A stretch of DNA of 64,000 nt from Triticum aestivum (lineage: Eukaryota > Streptophyta > Magnoliopsida > Poales > Poaceae). The notes beneath the pieces are model-generated. The model was not told the DNA's origin. It saw only the letters and a program-made list of their open reading frames with translations, and did not search any database. The DNA is taken from positions 418,303,485-418,367,484 of the forward strand of contig NC_057809.1 of the NCBI RefSeq assembly GCF_018294505.1, read 5' to 3'. Of this stretch, positions 1 to 10,208 are shown piece after piece (position 1 is the first letter of the stretch; each line of letters opens with the position of its first letter). The translations under genes were made by a program, and so were the position numbers.

Positions 1-590
1 CGGCCCAACAGAGGCCCATTCCTGTGAAAAGACGGCCCGTTTGACTTGGTCAAAAGGTGGCGGGACGGCCCACGGAAAGCCTATTAACGGCCTGTTCGCA
101 TATAGCCCATTTACAGCCCGCTAACCCAGGGTTTGAATTAGGCCCAGTAGCGTCATATGGGCCGTCCAATATGATTCAGCCCGTTTTAACTTCCAGCCCA
201 TGTGTGGCTCATGACTTCTTTCGGCCCATACTAGGACCTTTGTAACTCTTTGGCCCATTAACGGCCCGTGGTGAAACTGTCCCGTAATGAAAAGTGTATA
301 ATTTTATACCCATTAACGGCCCATTATTCCATTGGGCCGTTTCCAGCCCAAGTTATCTTTCGGCCTTCTCAGGGCCCATTGATTCTTGGGCTCATTTGCA
401 GCATTCGGTTACATACGGCCCGTTACTGTAATTTTCTGCTTGTGGGCCAAATTCAGCCCGTCGTTACAGTCGGCCGTTTGCGGATCATTAATACGTTGGG
501 CCGTTTTCATGTCAAAAAAAACCGTTGGGCTGTTTTCATAGAGTTATCAAATACAGCCTATTAATGGCTCGTTATGGTCCACGAATAGTA
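1..590. repeat. GGCCC-rich dispersed short-repeat region
   Basis: The motifs GGCCCATT, ACGGCCCGTT and GGCCCA recur every 20-40 bases in both orientations. This density of short motifs is typical of subterminal repeat regions of plant TIR DNA transposons, CACTA elements in particular. No terminal CACTA motif is visible at the window edge, so the class is an inference. The ORFs here are open by chance and have no recognisable content. Confidence 0.45.
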
Positions 591-604
591 TGGCCCATGA
601 TTGG

Positions 605-838
605 CGAAATGATGATACGCCCCATAGAAGGCCCATGGATCCTACGGCCCGTATGAGGCCCATGAATAGTACGGCCCACAGAAGGCCCATGGATCATACG
701 GCCCGTAGAAGGCCCATGGACCCTATGGCCCGTAGAAGGCCCATGGACCCTAAGGCCCGTATAGAAGGTCGATGGATCCTATGGCCGGACGAAGGCCCAT
801 GGATCATAGGGCCTGTAGGAGGCCCATGGTTACAATAG
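605..838. repeat. 27-bp minisatellite, about 8-9 units
   Basis: A unit of the type ACGGCCCGTAGAAGGCCCAT followed by GGATC(A/C)T repeats in tandem with small substitutions and one 3-bp insertion near 770. Each unit carries a GGCCCGT and a GGCCCAT box, the same motifs scattered upstream. The period is divisible by three, so an 82-codon ORF (590-838) runs through it. That ORF is a by-product of the repeat. Confidence 0.75.
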
Positions 839-840
839 TC

Positions 841-1154
841 CGTGTGTTGCCATGATTATTTTGGCCTAGTTACCAAAAATAGGCTATTGTGGCCACTAGA
901 AAAAAAACAGAAAAAGAATTGCAGTGACTACAAAACAACTAAACAAGACAATAAGGAAATAAATAAGCAAGTAATTAACACTAACCTATTACCGCTATTA
1001 CACATATTACATCCACTAGGCATCAAAGTTCGCCACCAGAGCAAATATAGGGAACAAAGCGGCACATTACATACACTGGCCGTCAAAATTGGCCACCAGT
1101 GCAAATAAACGCGGTAGCAAAACAAAAGCATAACTGAAACAACTTCAGAAGAGC
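841..1154. other. AT-rich spacer, possible 3' flank of the minus-strand gene
   Basis: This stretch lies between the minisatellite and the last exon at 1155-1604. It contains a short degenerate direct repeat (1010-1040 and 1068-1100, around CATTACATnCACT and the following GCCACCAG). It may be the 3' untranslated region of the minus-strand gene. Nothing else is recognisable. Confidence 0.35.
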
Positions 1155-1604
1155 TCAAGAAACGTTATCTTGGGTATCCACCATGCTGGCAATAAGCTTA
1201 GCAAGCTGATTAGCTTTGTCCTGTTTGGCGCTAAAATCCTCCAACGCTTGCTGTTGCACCAGAAAGTATGCATCTGAATGCTCCAGGGACTTCCGCAGTC
1301 CTTCCGCTTCTTGTGGCAGCACAGCTGATAGATGTCTTTCAACTTGTAGTTGAGACTCAAGAAACCGAACTGATTCAGACAGTGAGTTTGAATAGCTTGT
1401 GCAAGCGGTAGTGGCCAGTAACTCGAACACTAAACCAAGACAGGACTTTGGGGTTGTCTCGATGTCTTCAAGATAGTCTTCCTTAGCTATTTTATTAGCT
1501 TTGTTGGAGACCAACAAGGATGTGTCACTATCCTGAACCTTATCTGCATTACTTCCTTTACCATTGCTTAATAAGGCACTCTTCCCTAATATTCTGTCAG
1601 CATT
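1155..1604 (-). pseudogene. Last coding exon of a decayed multi-exon gene; C-terminal coiled coil
   Basis: On the minus strand an acceptor-like TTTTAG lies just before base 1604, and an open frame of 149 codons then runs to a stop at 1155. The last 70 residues are rich in Leu, Glu, Gln and Ala with heptad-like spacing (around ESQLQVERHL and QQQALEDFSA), as in a coiled coil. I believe this C-terminus is common in Triticeae repeat-associated ORFs, but I cannot name the family. The exons at 2.7-4.3 kb and the GC-rich block at 4.4-5.9 kb lie upstream on the same strand and are probably parts of the same unit. Function is unknown. With the GGCCC repeats downstream, an accessory ORF of a CACTA-like transposon is possible but not shown. 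Confidence 0.45.
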
Positions 1605-2723
1605 CTAAAAGAAGAAACAAGCAGACACATAACTAGTTCATTAGTAAGGTGGACAGGATTAAACTATCAAGTCTTCTATTGCTAAGTACTAGTACATAGT
1701 AAAAGCATCAAACAAACATATATCTATGTCCTATGGTCACTGCATTGTCTTGCCAAATCAAAATAGAGACACGGTTCAAATCATATCAGTTCAAGACAAA
1801 GCAGTAGTGAAAGAATACAAAGCGTGCGAAACTACACGGCACAACAAGATTTCAGATGGGTGCCATGGGTCTACATGTACAACAACACTATTGGCTCTGT
1901 TTTGATGCTAGTAATGTGCATGATATGAAAGTCAACTGTATACACAATTGAAATTGAAATCAACAAAGCTATTGATAAGAGCAAACCTGTTAAAGAAACA
2001 TGTGTGAACATACCTGCTGTGCCATTGGAGTTTCGGTTGGATCCTTCAATTTAAAAATAAGTTTGTATGAGTAAATACAGTGATACAAGAGCAAAGCAAT
2101 CATAGTTAAAAAAAGGCGCGCCTAAGCGAGAGCTTAAGCGCGCCTAGGCTCTAGGTGTTGGCAAAACACATTGCACATAACTACGCATAATCTATGCATA
2201 ACTGCGCATAAGCATGCTCTTTGGTCATTAAAGCGCAAGGCAGTGGGAAAACACACAATTAATGCCTAGCGCCTTTTTGAACTATGATAGCAATGGAATC
2301 TTAAATTAGAACAATTGTTCTTCAGGTTTAGGCACTTGTTCTACATGAACAGAGTACAGTAAGACGCAAGAATATAATACTTAAAAATAGAAAATGAGCT
2401 CATAGACCTTACCACATTCTTGGTTCGGGACCAGTACAGAACAAGGCGTTCCCAGTCATCGTCCAGTAAATGTGTCTCGGGAGAACGTAAGGGAATTTGA
2501 TGAGTTTCTTTGCCGGTGAAGTACATTTTCTTCAGGTAATTCCGATACTACCACCAAGCATTCTTGAAGATAGCAGAGGTATTAGCACAGGTTACGTCAT
2601 CCTAAGTTTCCAAATCGGTCCTTCTCTATAGAGAAAAATGGGAAAATTTGCTGTATTATAACCATCATGGAGGTAGCATGTATGGGACGAAGCAAAGTAA
2701 TTGCCATGAATAACATTACTTAC
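1605..2723 (-). other. Intron-like AT-rich stretch with a possible small exon near 2341-2526
   Basis: This stretch lies between the exon at 2724-3224 and the last exon. It is AT-rich and holds the hAT-type MITE at 2101-2286. A 61-codon open stretch at 2341-2526 on the minus strand has gene-like composition and could be a further exon, but its boundaries are not convincing. Confidence 0.3.
2101..2286. mobile_element. hAT-type MITE, 186 bp
   Basis: The ends are inverted: CATAGTTAAAAAAAGGCGC on the left and, reverse-complemented from the right, CATAGTTCAAAAAGGCGCT. The flanks carry an 8-bp duplication with one mismatch, aaagcaat (2093-2100) and atagcaat (2287-2294). An 8-bp duplication is the hAT signature. 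The interior has a GGCGCGCC palindrome and repeated GCGCATAA-like words. There is no coding capacity, so it depends on a transposase in trans. Confidence 0.7.
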
Positions 2724-3224
2724 ACATAACTCCTGGACAAACACCTGCAACTGGCATTTTCCTTCATCTTCAGTATAATATTTCCAAGATGGGAAGATAC
2801 GCACATATGATTTAACAACATCAAATGTGATAGTTGCTAAACTACGACTAGCTGGTTGTGCTTCCTCCACAGGAATAGGCGTACTAACTGGTGGAGTTGG
2901 GGTTCGCCGTGATAGTACTGGCCCTTTGGGCACCGGAGCTGCCTTACTAACTGCTCTTGTTTGGGAGCTCTATGGTGGAGATGGTGTTGTGTTAACAGGA
3001 ACTGAGTTACTATGGGCTGGGGTTGGGGTTAGATTGGGTGAAGCTGGTTCTCTGTCCATCGCAGTAGGGGTACAATCTACGAGAGTTTGGGTTATGTGTG
3101 GTAGGGCTGGTTCTTCTGCATGTACAACCGGGGTGCTATCTCCACCAAGAGGTAGCACTGTTTTATTTGAAGACCATGTTTTTAGTCCGCTAGATACTGG
3201 CATCATCCGCTCCAATTCAAATGG
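2724..3224 (-). pseudogene. Internal exon, Pro/Thr-rich, with an in-frame stop
   Basis: Minus strand. The acceptor ATCAG precedes CCATTTGAATTGG at 3224, and the donor TGT|GTAAGT lies at 2724/2723, giving a 501-bp exon. It encodes an acidic N-terminal part, a Pro/Thr/Ser-rich linker with repeats of the type TPTP, and a more structured end with the residues VRIFPSWKYYTEDEG. A stop codon near 2970 splits it, so the copy is broken. The first part resembles the exon at 3652-3801, including the same cag|CCATTTG acceptor context, and suggests exon duplication. Family and function are unknown. Confidence 0.4.
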
Positions 3225-3651
3225 CTGATAAACAGGAAACATAGTTGAATGTACATACATTGTATGAGAGACAGATGCAATAGATAGTGTGGAAAAAAGA
3301 GGGCATGAAATAGTTGACATGTATATTGTTTAACTAAAATGGATAGCATGACATAATTTCACATATATGATGTCTATCTAAACTGGATAGCATAGCATAA
3401 CATAATTCAAAGATATGATGAATAACTAAATAGGATCGCATGACATAATTCACCTACATGTTATCTAAGTAATCAGGATCGCATCATTTAATTCACATAT
3501 GTGATTTATATGCTAAACAGAGGGCTTTCAATATGATGTCTGAACTAAGAACATGGTGTTGAATATTTTGTATATGATGTCTAAACTATGCAATGCAAGA
3601 CACCGTATGCATGATATGAGCAGTATAACCGTGCCAAGTTAGAGCATACAC

Positions 3652-3801
3652 CTCAGTGGGGGAATAGGACTGGTCATCTGTGTTTGAATCCATCTCTGAG
3701 GAGCTATCAGGACCCAACAAGAGATCTGCTTCGACAGGTAGCACTGTTTGCTCTGAAGGCCTTGTTTTCACTCCAGATTTTTCCATCTCCCACCCAAATG
3801 G
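3652..3801 (-). pseudogene. Acidic 50-codon exon, copy 2 of a repeated exon
   Basis: Minus strand. The acceptor AATCAG precedes CCATTTGGGTGG at 3801, and a donor GAG|GTGTATGC lies at 3652/3651, giving 150 bp or exactly 50 codons. The residues are acidic and Ser-rich, with the pattern SEMDSNTDDQSYSP near the end. The downstream exon at 2724-3224 starts with a diverged copy of the same block (shared segment KTVLP / QTVLP). The exon at 4119-4242 has the parallel ending ADHSYLPP before its donor. The surrounding intron is also duplicated, with repeats of the type ACATATATGATG. Confidence 0.4.
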
Positions 3802-4118
3802 CTGATTCACAGGAAGAGTAGTTTAATGTACAAAAATTGTCGACAAATGGAAATGTAATGAAGAAAAGGATGGGCAAGATATCATTCAAATATATGATGC
3901 CTGGTTAAACAGGATGACATTGTACATTTCACATATATTATGGCTGGCTAAAAGACATGAGACTGCATAATTCCCATATATGATATAGAAACTAAATAGG
4001 TGGCATTACAGAACATGTCTAAACTAAGCAGATGACATATATGATGTCAAAAGTAGGCACTGCAAGGCAACATATGCATGATATGACTAACATCATCATA
4101 CCAAGGTAGAGCAAACAC

Positions 4119-4242
4119 CATGGGGGGTAAATAGGAGTGGTCAGCGGCGTCTGAATCCGCCTTAGAACAGATATCTTCCTCTGAATTACAATCTGGAGAG
4201 GGGTGGGGAGGGTTTGCCATTGAACCCACCATGGAGCGATGT
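4119..4242 (-). pseudogene. Acidic exon, copy 1 of the repeated exon
   Basis: Minus strand. An acceptor-like ATGCAG lies before 4242 and a donor-like ATG|GTGTTTGC at 4119/4118. The encoded end (EEDICSKADSDAADHSYLPP) parallels the exon at 3652-3801. The intron sequence that follows, with GATGATGTTAGTCATATCATGCAT, parallels the intron after 3652. The boundaries are predicted by eye, and this copy is the most diverged. Confidence 0.35.
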
Positions 4243-4439
4243 CTGCATGACATTGTATTGCCGCGCAAAACTCTTCTCTTTTTCTCTACATGTTCAGCAT
4301 GACTATGTACAACATCTGACATGCATACGAAAAATAATGGTGAGATTATGTAAGGAGAGCATGCAGAAATTTAGAGTGAAGGTAACAACAGTGGATCGAC
4401 ATTTTTTCGTTGAACCAAAATAGCCCTAATGGATCGACG

Positions 4440-4690
4440 TGAATGTATAGTAATAAGTGATGCAACAAGTGTACAACCTATTTGCCGTAGCCGTGTCGAC
4501 CTCAGCATCATTGAGTTGGTCGCTGAAGTAGTTGAGGCAGAGGTGGCTGTCAGAGGTGTGGAGGAAGATCTAAGGAATCTGTAGATGGTGTCTAGGGCAC
4601 TGCTCTGTTGTGATGGATCGTTCTGTCGCTGGAGCAGCTCCGGTGAGCCGTAAGACGTCAAGGCTGAAGCAGCACAAGACAGACATCGTC
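4440..4690 (-). pseudogene. Diverged copy of the GC-rich 5' exon
   Basis: This block aligns in order with 5470-5765. Shared segments include GATGCAA(C/T)AAGTGTACAACCT near 4459 and 5472, the GTCGACCTCAGC-like stretch, and GGAGCAGCTCC near 4631 and 5618. On the minus strand it encodes a Ser/Thr-rich stretch similar in style to that encoded at 5.5-5.8 kb, but with frame changes. It is best read as a decayed duplicate of the first exon. Confidence 0.4.
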
Positions 4691-5440
4691 AATCTCAAGT
4701 GGGATTCTAATAGCATCTCCAATAGATTGTGTAAAATGGATGTAAAATTAACATCACCAAAAACCACCTGACTACAACAGATGAGGTAAAAACTGTTGAC
4801 TCTGAACTTAACTGTCAAAACTGAAATTTACTGTGGAATATGAATGCTACTGTCGAAACTGAACGCAATGGTAGCAGAGAGGCACTTGACATGTAGTTTA
4901 GGGAGGGTCTGCGGTTCATCTTCAACCTGCACCCCCCTGAGCCGCCAGCCACCACCAGCCGAACCGCCGGCCCCAGCGCCGCCTCGCTGCCCCGAAACAA
5001 CTCGCCACCGCCGCCCCGGCCAGCCCTCTAGGCCCCCCACCCCCACCCTGAACCCTAAGATAGATAGTGGGGTACCTCTCCGGCGAGCCCCTCTCCCCGC
5101 TGTAGGTGGTTCTTCCTTAACTCCGGTGAGCCCCCAACCCCTGAAAAACGACTGACCCAAAAGTCGATTCAGTCGACTGAAGTGTGGCTTAATCGGAGCA
5201 GAGCAGCAGCACGAGCGAGGGGGACAGCAGCAGCAGCAGCTGGGCGAGCAAGCGAGCGAGTGAGAGCCAGAGCAGCAACAGCGCGAGCGAGCGAGAGCTG
5301 GAGCAGCAGCAGCAGATCCGGCTGGTATGGACGCCATCGTCGAAGGGGCCTCACACTGGGGGAGAGCCGCCGTGGAGATGTCGCCCGTGGCGCCGGCTTC
5401 AAGGTAGCCGCTCCATGGGGGTGTGGGATGGAGCACCATC
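4691..5440. other. AT-rich to very GC-rich transition; no coherent gene
   Basis: 4691-4870 contains degenerate repeats of the type AACTGTCAAAACTGAA and TGTCGAAACTGAA. From 4920 to 5440 the sequence is GC-rich with CAGCAG/GAGCGAG runs, and long ORFs appear on both strands. These are composition effects (Ala/Arg/Ser-rich in every frame). It may be the 5' untranslated region or first intron of the minus-strand gene. Confidence 0.35.
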
Positions 5441-5469
5441 GGCACCGGGAGGTGGAGTTAAGGAGAAGG

Positions 5470-5874
5470 TGCGATGCAATAAGTGTACAACCTCTTTGGT
5501 GGCGCCGAGTAGACCTCGGCTTCGTCTGAGGAGTCGGTGAGGATGTTGTGGTTCTGGTGGAGCAGGTTAAGGCGGCGCTGTGGGGATGGAGCAGCCACGA
5601 TAGATGAGGCGATCGTCGGAGCAGCTCCTTGGAGGTGGAGGACGGGGCGGCTGAACCGGCGGGATGGCAAGATGGACGACGGATCCTCATCCGGGGAGGT
5701 GGACGAGGGACGTCGAGCTGTTGCGGTGGACGACATCGTCGGGGAAGAGGCTCCAACTGGGCATCGGTGACGTGGCGGGCGGAGGAGGGTGGGGTTTCGC
5801 TGCTGGAGTGGAGAGGTTATGGCGGCGTGGGATTTCGAATGGCAAAAAGGGGGCGATGGGAGGGGGTGAAGCAT
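5470..5874 (-). pseudogene. Probable 5' exon of the minus-strand gene
   Basis: Minus strand, open for 138 codons from 5874, with an internal ATG near 5736 that starts a Ser/Thr/Pro-rich stretch (MSSTATARRPSSTSPDEDPS). The stretch ends in an acidic segment (DSSDEAEV) before a donor-like AGAG|GTTGTA near 5490. The sequence upstream (5880-6180) is less GC-rich and could be the promoter. Low-complexity GC-rich ORFs are easily spurious. The only support is the homologous block at 4.4-4.7 kb and the collinear exons downstream. Confidence 0.3.
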
Positions 5875-5879
5875 GACTT

Positions 5880-6270
5880 AGGGACGCGCTTGTCCAAAAT
5901 GTAGGGTGTGTTACAAAAGTACCCCCACCGATTTGAACTAGCGGCCCTTTCGGCTCAGGGTTAGAAGGGGGATTTCGCATGTCGGGATTTGGCAGCTGGA
6001 GGGAGTTTTTGCGTGCGTTGTAATTTCGGGATAGCAAGGTGTGGGTTGTGAAGGCGCCGGTTTTGGGAGCACGGTATCTGAATTTTCGGGGTATAACAAG
6101 ACGCGGGTTGAATTTTAGGGACAAGCCTAACGTGTGGTAATATTGTACTTGTACATACCAAATCAATTCGCACTTCCCTCAACCAAAAAGAAAAAGAAAA
6201 CGAAAAAAATAAAACTATTCACACCACACAAAGAGAGAGTCTTGCCCCGTTTTACTATACAAATGCTATT
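5880..6270. other. Upstream flank of the minus-strand unit
   Basis: No gene is visible here. It contains several short GGG/TTTCGGG words (5950-6130) and an A-rich tract at 6184-6215. It may hold the promoter of the minus-strand gene, but no clear TATA box was found. Confidence 0.3.
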
Positions 6271-6278
6271 CAAAGCTA

Positions 6279-6515
6279 CTCCCTCCTTCCATCTACATAG
6301 GGCCTAATGCGTTTTTCAATGCTAACTTTGACCAAATATTAGAGCAATGATATATGACATGCAACTTACACAAAGCACACCGTTAAATTCGTCTGTGAAA
6401 GGTTCTTTCAATGATATAATTTTCACATTGTGCATGTCATGTACTATTAATCTTGTCAATAGTCAAAGGCGGTCTTAAAAATCTCATTACGCCCTATATA
6501 GATGGAAGGAGGGAG
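6279..6515. mobile_element. Stowaway (Tc1/Mariner) MITE, 237 bp
   Basis: TA duplications flank it at 6277-6278 and 6516-6517. The ends are long inverted repeats. The left end begins CTCCCTCCTTCCATCTACAT and the right end, reverse-complemented, begins CTCCCTCCTTCCATCTATAT. The match continues for about 38 bases. The ends and TA duplication are diagnostic of Stowaway. There is no coding sequence. Confidence 0.92.
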
Positions 6516-6517
6516 TA

Positions 6518-7160
6518 TGAATGCATGTTATGTCTGATTAAATTTTTTCACTTGTTGTATAATGCATGTAGCCTACTCATACCAACATTTTAGTGCATTC
6601 CAAATGTCTATACTACCGCTGCAATTCGAACTAAATTTGAATTCGTTTCTCTATTTCAATAAGAATCTACAATCATGATTGTTGCCAACTTCAACCATCA
6701 TAGTTTCCTTGCTATCCGCCAGATATAAACCGGATGGCCTATAATGTAGGATGGCAGGCACACCATCATCAACAACTCCGTTTTTTATAAGAGTAGAGAT
6801 AAAATATATTAAATGTAGTATAACATGTTCATAACCACACCATGTGTATCACTGTTATATATATTCACACATGCGTCGATTTGAAACACTATGATAAATT
6901 CTTCAAATATCCGAATTCGCTTTTTATAATGAAGTATATATGATCTCTATTCGTCTTTTACACCCACACAACCCTCTTATCTTTGTAGCTAGCGCTAACT
7001 TTCTCTTGTGCATGCACACGCCCGCATCCCTCTCACCCTCCCTCAGCATTCTCTAGCTCCATCGCGCAAATTCGTCTTTTCACTTTAGGTCGTTCACCCA
7101 CGGTGTGTGTAGGCCCCCCAGCTCCTTCTTTACGGCACACATCGATCGATATGCCTCTCT
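6518..7160. other. AT-rich spacer, nothing recognised
   Basis: Unstructured AT-rich DNA with no gene-like ORF, clear inverted repeat or known end motif. Confidence 0.5.
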
Positions 7161-8440
7161 AACCAGGTGTGCCTAGCACAAACACAAGCTTCCCCTCTTC
7201 TCTTGTCACCGTCAATGCCTCACTCCCACCACTCTTTTCATCATTCTCGTACTCGCACACTCCTCCCCCTCTATATAGTATGCCTCTCGTACCACCTCCT
7301 ACATGCATCCCTCTCTCTCTCTATCCTTCTCCTCGTGCCTCATTTGCTTCTAACACACACATGCATGTATACCGATCGATCTCCCAACATATACCTAGAT
7401 CAACTTTAACTACCCCCCCATCGATCGACGAACCTCACAAGTTATGTCTCTCCTTTGTCTAACAAAGGGCGATTGATCTTCCTATGTAGTTACGTCTGCT
7501 TACCACAGCCACATTGTCCCCCCTCATCATTCATGCATGCCTCTTGACCCGTCTCTCACACACACGTGCGCAGACAACAAGCAACCATCTCCTCTCTTAT
7601 TGATATTGTGGGCGTGCCCTCCGTTTGTCTAGCAAGCCTATCCCACCATTTGTTAGAAGCAACTCCACTACCACCCCCTCCAGCACTCTAGCTCCGTCTC
7701 TCTCCCAACCTTATTCCTCTCATGCACATATGCATGGATGCCGATCGATCTCCCTTAATACATGAGGCAGATCGATCTCCTTAATACATGAGGTAGGCCT
7801 CTCTCCTCCTCCACACATATACCAGCCATTGTACCTCTATAGTTAATTGGGCCTCCCTCTTCCCCCACCACACACCAATAGTCGAGCGCTGCAGGTAGGT
7901 ATCCATGCCACAGAGACAAACTGCACATGTCCCATCTCACGTTCCAGTAGGCCAGCCACTCTATATCTTTGACGTGGGCACACACAAATTCGATGGTACT
8001 CTTTATCGATCGCGCGTGCACGCACACACACACATCATCCCTCTCTTCAATTCTATGGACACCTCAAGCCGATGATACCTCCACTCTCTTCTCGTGGATC
8101 GCCCCCTCTATATATATGTTATATCCAGGACTCTATTTCACACCCATTGCATATGTTACATTTTTTGATTGACCCCCCCCCCCAAAAAACTCTCAAGAAA
8201 CCACACACTATATCTCTCTAGGTTTGTATCTCTCTCACACAACCCCACGTAGGTGGTGTACGTATACAAGAAGAGAATAGGTGCACCGTGCATGTACTCA
8301 CGCTTCGTGCCCAGCCACACCCGCGCGGGTACATGGTGGAGCTCATTTCTTTATGAAATGGCAGCCCACGTGCTAATTTGAACGCCTGTAGCGGTTGTTT
8401 ACCTAGGGAGGTCGTGTACCACGCGTGCACGAAACAAAGT
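7161..8440. other. CT- and CA-rich low-complexity stretch
   Basis: Pyrimidine-rich sequence dominated by CTCTC, ACACAC, CATGCATG and CGATCGAT words. A short direct duplication around GATCGATCTCC...TTAATACATGAGG lies at 7745-7797, and a run of C lies near 8172-8184. ORFs of 80-100 codons here are Ser/Pro/Leu low-complexity translations in overlapping frames and are not supported as genes. The right part (8350-8440) resembles sequence upstream of the 17.6-kb leader, so it may belong to the amplified module. Confidence 0.5.
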
Positions 8441-8464
8441 TCGACTTGACGCATTGCCGTGTTA

Positions 8465-8909
8465 TTTTTAAATAAAGTTATAGCGCTCAATGGCACGTAC
8501 ACAGAATGTAAAACGATTTATATATATATGGAGAAAAAGGTAGTACGCTCACTATATACAATGGAGCCTGCCTGCCTAGTTTGTCGCTCTTCAGAGTATC
8601 TCACACAAGGCTGTGGTGGCCTCTCTCTCTCACCGTCGGTCACTAATCCGGCCGCATCCCGTCCGCCGGGGGAAAGGGAGTGCAGTGGCCTCTCTCTCTC
8701 ACCGTTGGTCACTGATCCGGCAGCATCCCGTCCGCCGGGGGAAAGGGAGGAAGTGCATCATTTCTCCGTTCGACGGCGTCGAGGCAGCACGTCCCAATCT
8801 ACGGTAAACGCCATTCTCTCTGACCAAGCTCTGGCACGGTAGGGCCTACGCCACCTGCTCGCAGATTCCGCCCGCCGCCGCTCACCTAGTTACATCCCGC
8901 GACCTCCAG
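8465..8909 (+). ncRNA. Module copy 1: TATA region and leader exon
   Basis: A block with TGTAAAACGATTTATAT and GGAGAAAAAGG precedes a TATATA at 8553-8558. A pyrimidine-rich leader with CTCTCTCTCACC follows, and the exon ends at 8909 in CCAG|GTATCC. The same order of motifs occurs at 12.48-12.76, 14.24-14.58 and 17.58-18.22 kb, and all four copies end with an ATCCCGnCG-like stretch just before a GTA donor. In this copy the leader holds an in-frame 69-bp tandem duplication (8616-8684 and 8685-8753), so a 127-codon ORF (8459-8842) exists. The other copies do not keep this frame, so the product could be non-coding. I infer a transcription unit. No family is recognised. Confidence 0.4.
8616..8753 (+). 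repeat. 69-bp tandem duplication in the leader of module copy 1
   Basis: Two units of GTGGCCTCTCTCTCTCACCG followed by the same GTCACTnATCCGGC...GGGGGAAAGGGAG sequence, differing at a few bases. The period is a multiple of three. The other leader copies carry only one unit. Confidence 0.85.
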
Positions 8910-9905
8910 GTATCCCCTCCGGCCTTGCTCCACTTCCCGTCTTCCCATGTCACTGCATATGGATCTTCCATAGTTCTTTGCCCAAAACGTAGCTCGTCCG
9001 GCGTACTTTCCATATTGCATTCTCGTCCTCACACCGTTTTAGACAAACACAACCGTGTTGTTATCTTCCCTTAGGATAAGGAATATGCTTCTTTTTTGTC
9101 GTCGCATGTGTCATCAACTGTTATTGGCCAGTAATTGTTTCCTTTCTACCTCTTTTTTGCAAACAGGGCTATCCATTTCACCTCGTTGCTATTGCGACCT
9201 TTTGGTGAACTGCACAAATCACTTTTTTCCTAAGAGTGTTTTGTGCAGTTGTACTAAAATATCACACGAGCAACGTCTCTGCATTTCAGTGCGACTGCAC
9301 AAATGGAGATTGGTTTTACTATATCCTCCTCATCCAACTCCGAGCCTAATCTTCTCCAACTAATTAGTCTTAAGAGAGACTGCAAAGGTGACCGGCTTCT
9401 ATTTGTGTGTTTATTGTTTCATTAGCAGTCCTCTATTATCGTAATCACACTTAATATCTTTGGAATAGGGACGTTCAGCTCTATTTTAGTGGAACTGCAC
9501 AAAATGATCGGAATGTTGCATGATCCAGACAGCTACCTTTTTTCCCAACATGCCTTGTTGATTTAGACAGAGCTGGGGGGGACGTTGCTGCCAATGAAAG
9601 CATGGATCAATTTTAATTTAACACCTTCTCACAACTCTGTCTTCAGTTGTGATGTAATTATTAGCTCTGATCTGCTAATAATTGACATGCATTAGCAAGG
9701 AAGTTAGTTTTTTATTGTTTCCGAAAGAGCATCCATGGCAAGACACGCGAAACAAAAGCTGAAAGCTCACACCATTGTACAATTTCATGTCGCTGGAAAA
9801 TTATTTGAATAGTACGTCAATTATGTAAACAAATGATGGAAGCTTGATAGCATTGCCAGAAGCCTCTTCAACATCCGGGTCCATGTGCCATGCACAAAAT
9901 TATAC
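8910..9905 (+). ncRNA. Module copy 1: intron-like DNA with two conserved 3' blocks
   Basis: After the leader donor there is intron-like DNA, then AAACAG|GGCTATCC at 9166 (acceptor-like) followed by TTGCTATTGCGACC. The conserved block TTTCAGTGCGACTGCACAAA lies at 9285-9304, and a second, better-preserved copy TTTTAGTGGAACTGCACAAA at 9484-9503. A CCTTCTCACAACTCTGTCTT stretch follows near 9625. It is shared with the modules at 13.09 and 17.2 kb. The reading frames across these blocks differ between copies. Confidence 0.4.
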
Positions 9906-9989
9906 TCCTTCGTTCCTAAATATTTGTCTTTTTACAAATTTCAAACAGGCATATTAGAGTGTAGATTCACTCATTTTGCTTCGTATGTG
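9905..9989. mobile_element. Truncated Stowaway MITE fragment
   Basis: Begins after TA with CTCCTTCGTTCCTAAATATT and runs through the ATTAGAGTGTAGATTCACTC interior typical of one Stowaway family. It stops where the next Stowaway starts. Only half an element is present. Confidence 0.7.
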
Positions 9990-9991
9990 TA

Positions 9992-10208
9992 CTCCCTCCG
10001 TTCCTAAATATTCTATTCGTCTTTCTAGAGATTTCAACAAGTGACTACATACGGAGCAAAATGAGTGAATCTACACTCTAAAATATGTCCATATACATCC
10101 ATATGTGCCAGTCCATTTGAAATCTCTAAAAAGACAAATATTTGAGTAGCACTCATTGAAATCTCTAGAAAGACAAATACTCCGGAGTATATTTAAGAAC
10201 CGAGGGGG
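9992..10208. mobile_element. Stowaway MITE, 217 bp
   Basis: TA flanks at 9990-9991 and 10209-10210. The left end is CTCCCTCCGTTCCTAAATAT. The right end, reverse-complemented, is CCCCCTCGGTTCTTAAATAT. The interior contains the family words GAGTGAATCTACACTCTAAA and GAAATCTCTAnAAAGACAAA. It is inserted directly next to the fragment at 9905-9989. Confidence 0.88.

Noticed and set aside
5169..5756. Overlapping long ORFs on both strands in the GC-rich block
   Set aside because: Ala/Arg/Ser/Pro low complexity in several frames at once. The openness is due to base composition; only the minus-strand exon at 5470-5874 has homology support.
7167..7462. Two overlapping plus-strand ORFs of 80 and 97 codons
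   Set aside because: Translations of CT/CA-rich repeats with no domain, both frames open together.
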